The notes under the pieces were generated by a model that was not told where the DNA came from, made no database searches, and was given only the letters and a program-made list of their open reading frames with translations. 64,000 nucleotides of DNA from Phycisphaera sp. TMED9 (GTDB lineage: Bacteria; Planctomycetota; Phycisphaerae; Phycisphaerales; SM1A02). The translations under genes and the position numbers were made by a program. The DNA lies in contig NHBO02000081.1 of the NCBI GenBank assembly GCA_002167845.2, positions 2,177-66,176 on the forward strand. The letters are read 5' to 3'. Shown here in pieces: positions 16,948 to 25,518 of this stretch (within the stretch, counting starts at the first letter, position 1; the number at the start of each line of letters is the position of its first letter).

Positions 16948-18003
16948 ATGTCGATCAGATCGATATTCACCCCGCGACGAATTCCGCCGATCGGCGTCGA
17001 ATTCTCGGAAGACGGATTGCGACTGGCCCAGGTCGCGTCACCTGGGAGTGACGTGATTCGCCAGGTCGCCTTCGTCCCCTTCGGTCCTGATGGATCGGTC
17101 GACGTCACCGAGCTTCGGAAGGTCCTTCGAGGATTCCGTGGAAGGCAGGCGGCCATCGCACCACCTCGTGGTGATCTGACGATTCGACCGGCTCGACTGC
17201 CCCGGCTTGAGAATCAAGAACTTCGAGAGGCGGCCCGATGGGAAGCGGCCGGGCTGCTCGAGCTCGAAGCCGACGACGTCGTCGCGGAACCGCTCGTCGT
17301 CTCCAACGGTGTCGATTCCGATGGCTTGGCGGAAATGCTGATCGTCGCCGGATCGGTCACCACGATCGAATCGAGACTGGAACCGTTGCTGCAGGCGGGA
17401 TTGCATCCGATCGGGGTCGAACCGGCCTTCGTCGGTGCGGGCCGTGCGTTCACCATGAGATCCCGTCGTTCCGACGAGCAGGGCCGAATCCGGGTCGTGG
17501 TCGACGTGGCGGACACCGAATCCTGGATCGTGGTCACCCGAGGAGACAGCATCGTCTTCGCAAAGCGGAGTGACGTGGGTGGTTCCATGTTCGATGCCGA
17601 ACTCGGCGCCGCGCTGGGAATCGATGATTCGATGGCGCGGCGAACTCGTCGTGAGAGTGATCGTCGCGGACTGGAGCCGGAAGTTCTCGCGGAAGTGAAG
17701 ACGGCCGTTCGCCGTGCCGCGGGACCACTCGGGGACGAAGCCGGCATGGCGGTCCGCTACGTGACGGTCGCGGCACGACTCGGGAGACCCGAGTGTCTGC
17801 ATCTCTGTGGAGAAGCGGGGGGCTCGCCCGGACTCGTCGAGACTCTGTCCGCCGCCGTTCCCGGAATTCCGGTCGAACAGGATGAATTGGTCGTCAGCCG
17901 TCTCGCCGAGGCGTGCGGGCCCGATGCGACGCCTCTGGCCTGGGCCACCGCCTACGGCTTGTCGCTGCGACCGGTCGTGGACGCGGGGAGGCAGGCAGCA
18001 TGA
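16948..18003 (+). CDS. pilM: PilM-like actin-fold assembly protein
   Basis: A 351-residue cytoplasmic protein of the PilM/GspL-like ASKHA fold: IGVEFSEDGLRLAQV at the N-terminus, a second domain around IRVVVDVADTESWIVV, and LHLCGEAGGSPGLVETL near the C-terminus. PilM binds the cytoplasmic tail of PilN and links the inner-membrane PilN/PilO complex to the ATPase. GGAGGT precedes the ATG at 16948. Its stop overlaps the pilN-like start (ATGA). Assignment rests on fold-like motifs and strong gene order. Confidence 0.8.
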   Translation: MSIRSIFTPRRIPPIGVEFSEDGLRLAQVASPGSDVIRQVAFVPFGPDGSVDVTELRKVLRGFRGRQAAIAPPRGDLTIRPARLPRLENQELREAARWEAAGLLELEADDVVAEPLVVSNGVDSDGLAEMLIVAGSVTTIESRLEPLLQAGLHPIGVEPAFVGAGRAFTMRSRRSDEQGRIRVVVDVADTESWIVVTRGDSIVFAKRSDVGGSMFDAELGAALGIDDSMARRTRRESDRRGLEPEVLAEVKTAVRRAAGPLGDEAGMAVRYVTVAARLGRPECLHLCGEAGGSPGLVETLSAAVPGIPVEQDELVVSRLAEACGPDATPLAWATAYGLSLRPVVDAGRQAA

Positions 18004-18659
18004 ATGGTAGAAGCATGGATCTTCGCCCCGAATCCGTTCGGTGCCGGGTGGCATCGGCCCGGGAGAAGACGCATCTCCGGAACATGTCGGTCATCGCCGG
18101 AGTGCTGCTCACGGTGGCGTGGAGCACCGGTGCCTGGCGGCTTTCGGATGCCAGAGCCGAGCACGCGCAGGCCACCGCACAGGCGGAGGAGATTCTTCGC
18201 GTCGAGCAGGAACTGGCTCGAATCACTCTTCGATTCGACGAGGCCGGTCAGGCCCTGTCCGCGTGGAGGCGATGTTCGATTCCCTTCGGAGCCTCGACGA
18301 TCGTTGCTTCGATCGTCAACGATCTCCCGGAGTCGGGAACGATCGAACGAATCGAGCTCGATGCAGGATCATTGATGGCGAAACCGATTCGAGGAGCTCG
18401 TTCCCGGTCGGATCAGTCCGAAGTCAGACGAATCACCGCGGAGATCGAGGGGTTCACCGCCTCTGATGATGATGTCGCACTCTTCGTCGAAGCACTCCGG
18501 AATCGACCGCTTCTCAGGGATGTCCGAGTGGAGACGACTCGTCATCGGACGGTCGGAGAGGAAACCGCACGGGCCTTTCGAATCGCCTTTGACATCGATC
18601 TCAGTGTCGCGAGTCCGGTGCTTGCTTCGCCGGAATCAACCGAGGGCAAGAGCAAATGA
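18000..18659 (+). CDS. pilN: PilN-like inner-membrane assembly protein
   Basis: A 219-residue bitopic protein: a cytoplasmic N-terminus of about 28 residues, one transmembrane helix (MSVIAGVLLTVAWSTGAW), a short coiled coil (about 55-85) and a periplasmic ferredoxin-like domain. This is the PilN/GspL-C topology. The start overlaps pilM (ATGA), and its end overlaps the pilO-like start (ATGA). Sequence similarity is weak, so the name depends on topology and on its place between pilM and pilO. Confidence 0.72.
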   Translation: MNGRSMDLRPESVRCRVASAREKTHLRNMSVIAGVLLTVAWSTGAWRLSDARAEHAQATAQAEEILRVEQELARITLRFDEAGQALSAWRRCSIPFGASTIVASIVNDLPESGTIERIELDAGSLMAKPIRGARSRSDQSEVRRITAEIEGFTASDDDVALFVEALRNRPLLRDVRVETTRHRTVGEETARAFRIAFDIDLSVASPVLASPESTEGKSK

Positions 18660-19225
18660 GCAACGACAGGATCATTCAAGCCGCCTTCCTGCTGACCTTG
18701 TCCGGCGCGATGGCCGTGTGGTTCGGCATCGCACCGCTGCACGCCCGCGCCGACGCCCAGCAGGCGGAGACCGCGGCGCTCAGAGCGCGAGTCGCCGAAT
18801 CACCGGTGCCATCAGAGCGATTGACGCCATTTCGCACGGAACTCGATCGGCGATCGAAAATGCTCCGTGATGAATGCCCCGACCCTCTGATCGCGACCAA
18901 GCCCGATCTCGCCGGCGTCATTCGACGGCTCTCGTTGCCCATCGATGGTCAGCGAGTGATCGATCAGACCTTCACGGCGGAACGGAGCGGGCCGGTGGAC
19001 CTCGATTCCGAGATCAAGTGGAGCGCGACGCCCATCAGGATCGAATTGGTCGCCACCTGGTCCGCGATCGCGGAAGTGTTGGATCTCATCGAGACCATGC
19101 AGATCCCGAGCCGGGTCACCGAATTCCGGCTCGAGCGGGATTCGGATCCTGCCATCGAAATGGCGAGTGCTTTCATTGAACTGGACGTGTTGCACCGTCG
19201 AATCGCTTCGGAGGGTTCGAAATGA
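18656..19225 (+). CDS. pilO: PilO-like inner-membrane assembly protein
   Basis: A 189-residue bitopic protein with one N-terminal helix (about 9-27, AAFLLTLSGAMAVWFGIAPL) and a periplasmic domain with a short coiled coil and a ferredoxin-like end. PilO pairs with PilN to form the alignment complex beneath the secretin. Overlapping ATGA junctions on both sides place it in the pilMNO(P) operon. Named mainly from order and topology. Confidence 0.7.
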   Translation: MSNDRIIQAAFLLTLSGAMAVWFGIAPLHARADAQQAETAALRARVAESPVPSERLTPFRTELDRRSKMLRDECPDPLIATKPDLAGVIRRLSLPIDGQRVIDQTFTAERSGPVDLDSEIKWSATPIRIELVATWSAIAEVLDLIETMQIPSRVTEFRLERDSDPAIEMASAFIELDVLHRRIASEGSK

Positions 19226-19938
19226 ACCGTGAAACCGGCAACAGGAATCAACTGCCTCTCACGCGGGGACAACGCTTCCACGGTGTGATCGGGTCGGTTC
19301 GTACCCGATCCGGAAGAGTCCTTCGCTTCGCCTCCCGGCGGAACACGGTCCTCTCCGGGCTCGTGCTCGCGATTCCGATGGCGGCGCTGGCTCAGCCGCT
19401 CGGACTCCTGCTCTGGGCCAGGCTCCGTCTTCTGACGACGATTCCACGCACCGCGATGGCCACGGAAGATCCTTCGAAGCTCGCCGTCGTCGAGGTCCCG
19501 ATGTTCCCGGACCTTCCCGAGTCGGGGCTGGACGACGCGATCGGGCGGGATCCACTTCGAATCAGTCCGCGCCACTTCCCCAGATCCACACCTTCTGCTT
19601 TGGAGACCGAGGTTGCACCGAAGTCGGGCTCGCAGAACGTCGAGGAAGAGGATCGAGAGGAACAATTGGTGCAGGAGCGACTTGCATCGATCGTTTCAGA
19701 AATTCGTGTGCAGGGTCTGATCCCTGGTCGGGGCGTCGCACTGATCGACGGTCGGGCATGCAAGATCGGGGACGAGGTCCCCACGAAGGTCGATGGAGTC
19801 ACCTTCCGCCTCCTTCAAGTTCGAATGGGATCGGTCGTGATGGATGCCGGGGGGCATGAATTCACTCTCCGGTTGATCGCGGGAGGCAACGGATCTGTCG
19901 TCATCCGCCCTGAGGGCGAGGAGCTCAAACAACCATGA
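19222..19938 (+). CDS. PilP/GspC-like periplasmic connector
   Basis: A 238-residue protein with an N-terminal membrane segment (about 40-65), a Pro-rich and acidic linker, and a C-terminal HR-type beta domain (IRVQGLIPGRGVALIDGRA...F.L..V) typical of PilP and GspC. Those proteins connect the inner-membrane platform to the N-domains of the secretin, encoded next. It overlaps the secretin start (ATGA). It lacks the lipobox of classical PilP and so is closer to GspC in design. Confidence 0.72.
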   Translation: MNRETGNRNQLPLTRGQRFHGVIGSVRTRSGRVLRFASRRNTVLSGLVLAIPMAALAQPLGLLLWARLRLLTTIPRTAMATEDPSKLAVVEVPMFPDLPESGLDDAIGRDPLRISPRHFPRSTPSALETEVAPKSGSQNVEEEDREEQLVQERLASIVSEIRVQGLIPGRGVALIDGRACKIGDEVPTKVDGVTFRLLQVRMGSVVMDAGGHEFTLRLIAGGNGSVVIRPEGEELKQP

Positions 19939-22412
19939 AGCAACAATCACTCTTCCATCAGACCCTTCGCGGCATCGGGCTCTCGCTCGGTGTGTTCGCA
20001 TTGACTTGTGTCCCCGTCTTCGCAGACGGGTTCGGTCAGGATGATGCGCCGGACTCCGTCGACGAAACGCTCGACCTGACCGGCGTCGAGGTCGATGACT
20101 TCGACACCTTCAATATTCAGGTCCAGGACACGGATCTGGCCCAGGTTCTCCAGATGCTCGCCCTGCAGGGCGAGCGGAACGTCATCGCCAGTCGGAACGT
20201 TTCGGCGGTCATCACCGCGAACCTCTTCGACGTCACGTTCGAGGAGGCCCTCGACGCGATTCTGAAGCCCAACGGGTTTCGATGGGTGGAAGAGGGCAAG
20301 TTCATCTACGTCTACACCCAGGAGGAATTCGCTCGGATGGAGGCGCTCGATCGAAAGACCGAGAGCCGCATGTTCGAGCTCGAGCACCTCTCCGCTCGCG
20401 ACGCGAGTGAATTCGCGACTCCGCTCCTGTCGGATCGCGGCAAGCTGAGTTTCATCGGCGAAGTCACTGGTGGCATCGAGCGCGATCTCGGTGACATGGG
20501 CGGCGACAACTGGTCCAAGTCCGCGATTCTCGTGGTGAATGACTATCCCGATCGTCTCGAGCGGATCGCCGAACTCATCGCCGAGATCGACACCGCGCCG
20601 CGACAGGTCGTCGTCGATGCCACCATCGCCAGCGTCGCCGTGGTCGAGGAAGACGCCTTCGGGGTCGACTTTTCGATCATGGGAAACCTCGACATCACCC
20701 AGCTGGTGTCTCCCCTCGGTCCGGTGACGGATCTTCTTCGTGGTTCTGTCCCTCCGAACAACGGCGGGGTGAACCAGCCGGTCTACTCCGGGGACAACAC
20801 GGCCTGGGGAACGCAGTCCACACCGGGGAACACCAGCAGTGGCAAGTCCAACTTCATGGTGGGGCTGGTCGCGGGTGACGCCTCGGTCTTCGTTCGAGCC
20901 CTCGACCAGGTGACGGACACCATGGTGCTCGCTCGGCCGCGAATCATGGCTCTGAACCGACAGCGGGCACAGGTGATGGTGGGCAAGCGAGTCGCGTATC
21001 TCTCGACGACCGCGACCGACACGACTTCGACGCAGACGGTTCAGTACCTCGACACCGGTGTGAAACTGATGATCCGTCCCTTCATCTCGAAGGACGACAC
21101 CATTCGCATGGAGGTCTATCCGAGCGTTTCCAGCGCCGAGTTGAGAAAGATCAGAAACGGCAACCTCGGCAACGAGATCGAGGTTCCGGATGAATTCACC
21201 AACGAGATCTCGACGAACGTCAAGGTCCGGAACGGCGAGACGCTGGTCCTTGGTGGGCTGTTTCAGGAACAGACGACCATTTCGAACAGTCAGGTTCCCT
21301 TCCTTGGGGACGTTCCTCTCCTCGGTGCGGCCTTCAGTGGTCATGACAACACCGTCGATCGCCGGGAGATCATCTTCATGATCACTCCGAAGATCGTGGA
21401 AGACCGGCTCATCGAAGAGTCCGGTCGCCAGGGAATGGCGTTCGTGAACTCGCTGCGAGCGGGGATGCGAGAAGGGCTTCTTCCCTTCAGCCGTGAGAAG
21501 ATGAGTTCGCAGCAGAATCAGGACGCTTTCGAGGCGATGAAGTCGGGCAACTCCGAGCTGGCGCTCTTTCACTTCGACAACTCGCTTCGACTGAATCCGG
21601 GACAGCCCGAAGTCCGTCGACTGCGGGCTGAAGCAGCCGGTGAGTCCGATGGTGGCTACTACGATTACGACATCTGGCGCCGCGTCATGCAAGAACAGCA
21701 CGCGGACCATGCTGAGCAGAAGGACGACGAGGCTCGGTTGAACTCCGAGGTCGATCCGCTGGCGGCTGCCGGTCTCGAGGCGACGACGCGATCCGAGGAG
21801 CGGGAAGACCGTTTTCTCGACGCGTTGGTGAGCGACCTCGAGCGAGAGTCGGCGATGTTCGGCGACGCTGGACCCGCCACTGATTCGTCGGCGGCTGAAA
21901 TCTTCGTCGTCGATGCAGATCCGATGTCCGTGGATCGGGCGTTCGGCGACATGACGGACGACTTCGGCGACGAAGGGGATTCGTCGAGCATGAATATGAA
22001 TGTTGAAGCGGTGACCGACGCCGTGATCGCAGATGCCGGGAGCGAAGGCGGGTTCTCGACGGAAGTCGTGTCGGATTCGTTCGAATCACCCGCCACGGAG
22101 TTTCCCACCGAGAAACCTGCGGCCGCCACAGGGCTCGCCACGGCGATGAACCCCGGGACGTTCGAGGCACCCGCGACACCGTTGCTTGCCATTGAAGTTC
22201 CCGTCACTCCGGTCGATCGGTCGGAGGAGTTCACCACCGAGGATGCGTTGGAAGTGGTGGCCGAGGCGCAGCAGGTTCTGGTCGCCGCACCGCAGAGTCC
22301 GGTCTGGGGTCGGCTCTGGTGGCTCGCTCGAGTCGCATCGGAGCAGGCCCGGACGTTCTCCAGAGACACCATGCCGGCCATCGAGATGGTGACCGCCGAA
22401 GAACAGGACTGA
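19935..22412 (+). CDS. Secretin (PilQ/GspD) with a long C-terminal extension
   Basis: An 825-residue outer-membrane secretin. It has a signal peptide (cleavage likely after VFA, residue 30), an STN/N0-like domain (about 58-128), one N1-like domain (about 145-222) and the secretin core (about 225-490) with VRNGETLVLGGLFQEQ and VPFLGDVPLLGAAF. The core normally ends the protein; here about 335 residues follow, with a TPR-like helix pair (about 530-570, ALFHFDNSLRLNPGQPEVRR) and then an acidic, low-complexity tail. The multimer forms the outer-membrane gate of the pilus/secretion machine. Fewer N-domains than classical GspD make it more PilQ-like. Confidence 0.92.
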   Translation: MKQQSLFHQTLRGIGLSLGVFALTCVPVFADGFGQDDAPDSVDETLDLTGVEVDDFDTFNIQVQDTDLAQVLQMLALQGERNVIASRNVSAVITANLFDVTFEEALDAILKPNGFRWVEEGKFIYVYTQEEFARMEALDRKTESRMFELEHLSARDASEFATPLLSDRGKLSFIGEVTGGIERDLGDMGGDNWSKSAILVVNDYPDRLERIAELIAEIDTAPRQVVVDATIASVAVVEEDAFGVDFSIMGNLDITQLVSPLGPVTDLLRGSVPPNNGGVNQPVYSGDNTAWGTQSTPGNTSSGKSNFMVGLVAGDASVFVRALDQVTDTMVLARPRIMALNRQRAQVMVGKRVAYLSTTATDTTSTQTVQYLDTGVKLMIRPFISKDDTIRMEVYPSVSSAELRKIRNGNLGNEIEVPDEFTNEISTNVKVRNGETLVLGGLFQEQTTISNSQVPFLGDVPLLGAAFSGHDNTVDRREIIFMITPKIVEDRLIEESGRQGMAFVNSLRAGMREGLLPFSREKMSSQQNQDAFEAMKSGNSELALFHFDNSLRLNPGQPEVRRLRAEAAGESDGGYYDYDIWRRVMQEQHADHAEQKDDEARLNSEVDPLAAAGLEATTRSEEREDRFLDALVSDLERESAMFGDAGPATDSSAAEIFVVDADPMSVDRAFGDMTDDFGDEGDSSSMNMNVEAVTDAVIADAGSEGGFSTEVVSDSFESPATEFPTEKPAAATGLATAMNPGTFEAPATPLLAIEVPVTPVDRSEEFTTEDALEVVAEAQQVLVAAPQSPVWGRLWWLARVASEQARTFSRDTMPAIEMVTAEEQD

Positions 22413-22529
22413 TTCACCCGCACGACGGGGGGGTCGCCGATCGTGCGATCCCTCTCGTCGTCAACGATCACTCTTCGACCTGAAGTCAGGTCCCGACTCC
22501 GCAGGATCGCACCCAGCCAGGATCGCACC

Positions 22530-23741
22530 ATGATCAATCGAACCAACACCCTGACCCTCATCGCCGGCATGACTCTCCTCCTCGGCACCACGGCCTGCAC
22601 CGGCCCGACCAAGAAGGGAATCGAAGCACGAGCCGCCGCACAGACCCGATTCGATTCGGTTCGCAGTCGAGTCGATTACGACCAGGCTGATCAGGCGTTT
22701 CGGGCCGGAGACTTCGTGACTGCGAAGAGTCATCTGGACGCGGCGATCAAGAAGATCGACGACGATGCCGACTACTGGGTGCTGATGGGCCGTGTCTACC
22801 TCGAGAACGGAAGTCTCGGTGATGCTGCCACCAGCTTTGACAAGGCTCATCTGCTCGATGCCGAAAACGCCGATGCCTGTTACTTCCAGGGAATCGTCGA
22901 TCAACGCTTGAATCGTGGCCAGGACGCCGTCGCGCACTATCTCGAAGCGCATGAGATTGCGCCAAGCAACCCCGGGATGCTGGTCGCCGCGGTGGACACG
23001 CTGATCGGCGAGGGTGACTTCGACGAAGCTGATCGGGTGTTGCGCGAGAAGCGTTCCGATTTCAGCGAGGCTTCGGCGATCCATCATCTCTCCGGCCGCG
23101 TCGCCATGTTGAAGAAGCGGTGGAATGAGGCCGTGGAACATCTGGAGCGTGCGGTTCTTCTCGACGACGAAGATCGTTGGATGCTCGAGGATCTGGCGCG
23201 AGCCCAGATGTCGGCGCATCGAACCAGTGATTGCCTGCAGACGATCGATCGCCTGGTGGAGATCTCGGAAGCCGGAGACCAGGATCGCGAGCTGATGCGC
23301 ATGCGAGGTCGTTGTCTGGCCGCCGGCGAACGGTTCCGGGAGGCCCGGACGGTGTTTCTCGACTTCACGAACCTTCATCCCGAGGATGCCGAAGGATGGA
23401 TCGATTTCGGGCTGATGTGCCTCGAAGTCGAAGACTATCGCCGCGTGGTTCGAGCCGGACAACGCCTGGTCGTGCTGCAGCCGAACGAGTTCGAGGGGTA
23501 CTTCCTTCTCGGTCAGGCAGCGATGCGGGAAAAGGAATACACGACCGCCGGAACGCTCTTCAAGCGAGCGGTCGACGTTGCGCCTGATCGTGACGAAGCG
23601 AAATTGGCACTCGGCATGGTCTACGAACTCCAGGGTGAGTATGCCGCGGCCTATCGGGTGTACGCGGGACTGATGAAGTCGAACCCCGAAGATCACCGGG
23701 TCCGACATCTTCTCACCGGAGTCGGAGAACAGCTCGATTGA
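22530..23741 (+). CDS. TPR-repeat protein, possible pilotin-like lipoprotein
   Basis: A 403-residue tetratricopeptide protein with a signal sequence (MINRTNTLTLIAGMTLLLGT) ending near TTAC, an imperfect lipobox. At least seven TPR-like units follow from about residue 50 (for example YWVLMGRVYLENGSLGDAAT). TPR lipoproteins such as PilF/PilW assist secretin multimerisation, and this gene directly follows the secretin; that role is inferred. The ATG at 22530 is chosen because it begins the signal sequence. Only 118 bases separate it from the secretin gene. Confidence 0.8.
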   Translation: MINRTNTLTLIAGMTLLLGTTACTGPTKKGIEARAAAQTRFDSVRSRVDYDQADQAFRAGDFVTAKSHLDAAIKKIDDDADYWVLMGRVYLENGSLGDAATSFDKAHLLDAENADACYFQGIVDQRLNRGQDAVAHYLEAHEIAPSNPGMLVAAVDTLIGEGDFDEADRVLREKRSDFSEASAIHHLSGRVAMLKKRWNEAVEHLERAVLLDDEDRWMLEDLARAQMSAHRTSDCLQTIDRLVEISEAGDQDRELMRMRGRCLAAGERFREARTVFLDFTNLHPEDAEGWIDFGLMCLEVEDYRRVVRAGQRLVVLQPNEFEGYFLLGQAAMREKEYTTAGTLFKRAVDVAPDRDEAKLALGMVYELQGEYAAAYRVYAGLMKSNPEDHRVRHLLTGVGEQLD

Positions 23742-23784
23742 GCTGGAGTCCGTTCCGCCCGCACTGGTTGAGAGCAGGGAGGCT

Positions 23785-25092
23785 GTGGTGTTCGACTCGT
23801 CTTCGATCCTGATCGCCGTCATCGCCTGCGCTCTGGGCGTGGTGTTGACGTCGTGGCGAAATCGCCGGCGAATTCGCCTTGCCTGTGCCGATCCCGGCTC
23901 GGCTCGGATCTCGGTCCCGGTGATCTCGGAACTGCACGAACGATTCCAGAACGAACGAGATTCACGTGATGAAGAACAGGTGCTCGCACGTCGTATCGCC
24001 GAGGAGAGGGCGACTCGATTCGAACGGATGTTCACCTCGTTCGAGGATCCGATCCTGGTGCTCGATCGTCACGGTGAGGTCGTCGAAGCGAATCCCGCAG
24101 CGCTGAGACTTGCCGGTCTCGAGCTGGACGAGGTCGTGGTGGACGCCGTTCACCCCCGACCGATCTCCATGATGATCTCCGATCAAGCCGCGGCCGAGGA
24201 GATCCATGCGGTCTCGAGGATGGTGGTGGACGGTGAATCGGACGGCCAGCGTCGCACCGTCTTCGAACTGAACGCGGATGGCGAGAAGACGCGGACGCGA
24301 GCCTTCGAGGCGGTGATCCGTGCGCTTGATGCCAACGGCCGCACGTTGGTCGTCCTGCATGAGACGACTCGCGAACGGGAAATGGCCCGGCTCAAGAGTG
24401 AGTTCGTCGCGAAGGCGAGTCATGAACTTCGTACTCCCCTGAGCTCGATTCGAGCCTCGCTTGAGATGCTCTCCGACGGTGAGCTTCAGAACCCCGAGCA
24501 ACGAGCGGAGTTCCTGGGAATCGCGATGGAGGAGACGGACCGGCTGGCGAAGCTCGTCAACGACATGCTGGACATCAGTTGCATCGAAGCGGGCGTCGCC
24601 CGACCTCGCATCGGTCGTGTCGAGCTTGGTGAGATCGCCAACGACGTGGTGGACGGCCTTCGGGCCGCCGCGGAACGGAAATCCGTCGACCTGCGAATTC
24701 ACGCGGAGGCCGGACTCGCCGTGGACGGTGATCCGGAGATGCTCTCGGCGGTCATCGGGAATCTGGTGGGAAATGCGCTCAAGTACGTTCCCGAGGGTGA
24801 GCGGGTCACCGTGACGGTCGATGCCGAGGATCTGACTCGATCGGTCGTGGTCACCGTCACCGACACGGGGCTGGGCATTCCCCCCGAGGACATCGATCGG
24901 CTCTTCGAGAAGTTTTATCGGATCAAGCGATACGAGCGTACTGCGCGGGGAACGGGCCTCGGCCTCAATCTTTGTCGAAACATCATTGAGCAGGTTCATC
25001 AGGGCCGCATCGGAGTCGATTCAAGACTAGGTGAGGGGGCTCGCTTCTGGTTCAGCGTGCCTGCCTCGCATCCTGCATCGATGGCGGCCTGA
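23785..25092 (+). CDS. PAS-containing sensor histidine kinase
   Basis: A 435-residue kinase. One membrane helix (about 8-24), a short coiled coil (about 50-80), a PAS domain (about 80-200), HisKA with SHELRTPLSS (phospho-acceptor His213), and HATPase_c with the N-box GNLVGNALKY and G-boxes DTGLGIPP and GTGLGLNL. It probably senses through the PAS domain, as it has no large periplasmic domain. The GTG at 23785 has CAGGGAGG upstream; a second GTG at 23788 is possible. It abuts the receiver gene directly (stop 25092, start 25093). Confidence 0.92.
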   Translation: MVFDSSSILIAVIACALGVVLTSWRNRRRIRLACADPGSARISVPVISELHERFQNERDSRDEEQVLARRIAEERATRFERMFTSFEDPILVLDRHGEVVEANPAALRLAGLELDEVVVDAVHPRPISMMISDQAAAEEIHAVSRMVVDGESDGQRRTVFELNADGEKTRTRAFEAVIRALDANGRTLVVLHETTREREMARLKSEFVAKASHELRTPLSSIRASLEMLSDGELQNPEQRAEFLGIAMEETDRLAKLVNDMLDISCIEAGVARPRIGRVELGEIANDVVDGLRAAAERKSVDLRIHAEAGLAVDGDPEMLSAVIGNLVGNALKYVPEGERVTVTVDAEDLTRSVVVTVTDTGLGIPPEDIDRLFEKFYRIKRYERTARGTGLGLNLCRNIIEQVHQGRIGVDSRLGEGARFWFSVPASHPASMAA

Positions 25093-25518
25093 ATGAAAAA
25101 CGATCAAGACACCGGCAACTCAACGATTCTGGTCGCCGATGACGAGGAGTACATCGTCAGGGTGGTCGCATTCAAGCTTCGCGGCGCGGGCTACGACGTG
25201 ATCGAAGCCGTCGACGGCGAGGATGCATGGTCGAAGGTTCGCGCGGGGGGGATCGATCTGGTCCTCACCGATCACCAGATGCCCTTGATGACCGGCCTCG
25301 AACTGGCTGGTCGGATCGCCGACGAGCCGAATACCCGTCACATCCCGGTCTTGATGCTGACCGCGAGAGGTTTTCGTCTGGACGCCGAGGAGATCGTGGC
25401 GAGTCGCATCGTCGAACTGATCGCAAAGCCGTTTTCGCCGCGGGTGCTCCTCGATCGGGTTCGAGCGACCCTCGATGCCCGTACCTTCGGAAGCGATTCC
25501 ATCGGGGAGGCCGCATGA
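25093..25518 (+). CDS. Stand-alone receiver-domain response regulator
   Basis: A 141-residue CheY-like receiver with acidic pocket DD16-17, phospho-acceptor Asp60 (LVLTDHQMP), Thr90 (LMLTARG) and Lys112 (IAKPFSP). There is no output domain; about 15 extra residues follow the fold. It is probably phosphorylated by the adjacent kinase and acts by protein contact. It overlaps the next gene, an HD-GYP protein, by ATGA, which suggests that this is its partner. Confidence 0.93.
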   Translation: MKNDQDTGNSTILVADDEEYIVRVVAFKLRGAGYDVIEAVDGEDAWSKVRAGGIDLVLTDHQMPLMTGLELAGRIADEPNTRHIPVLMLTARGFRLDAEEIVASRIVELIAKPFSPRVLLDRVRATLDARTFGSDSIGEAA

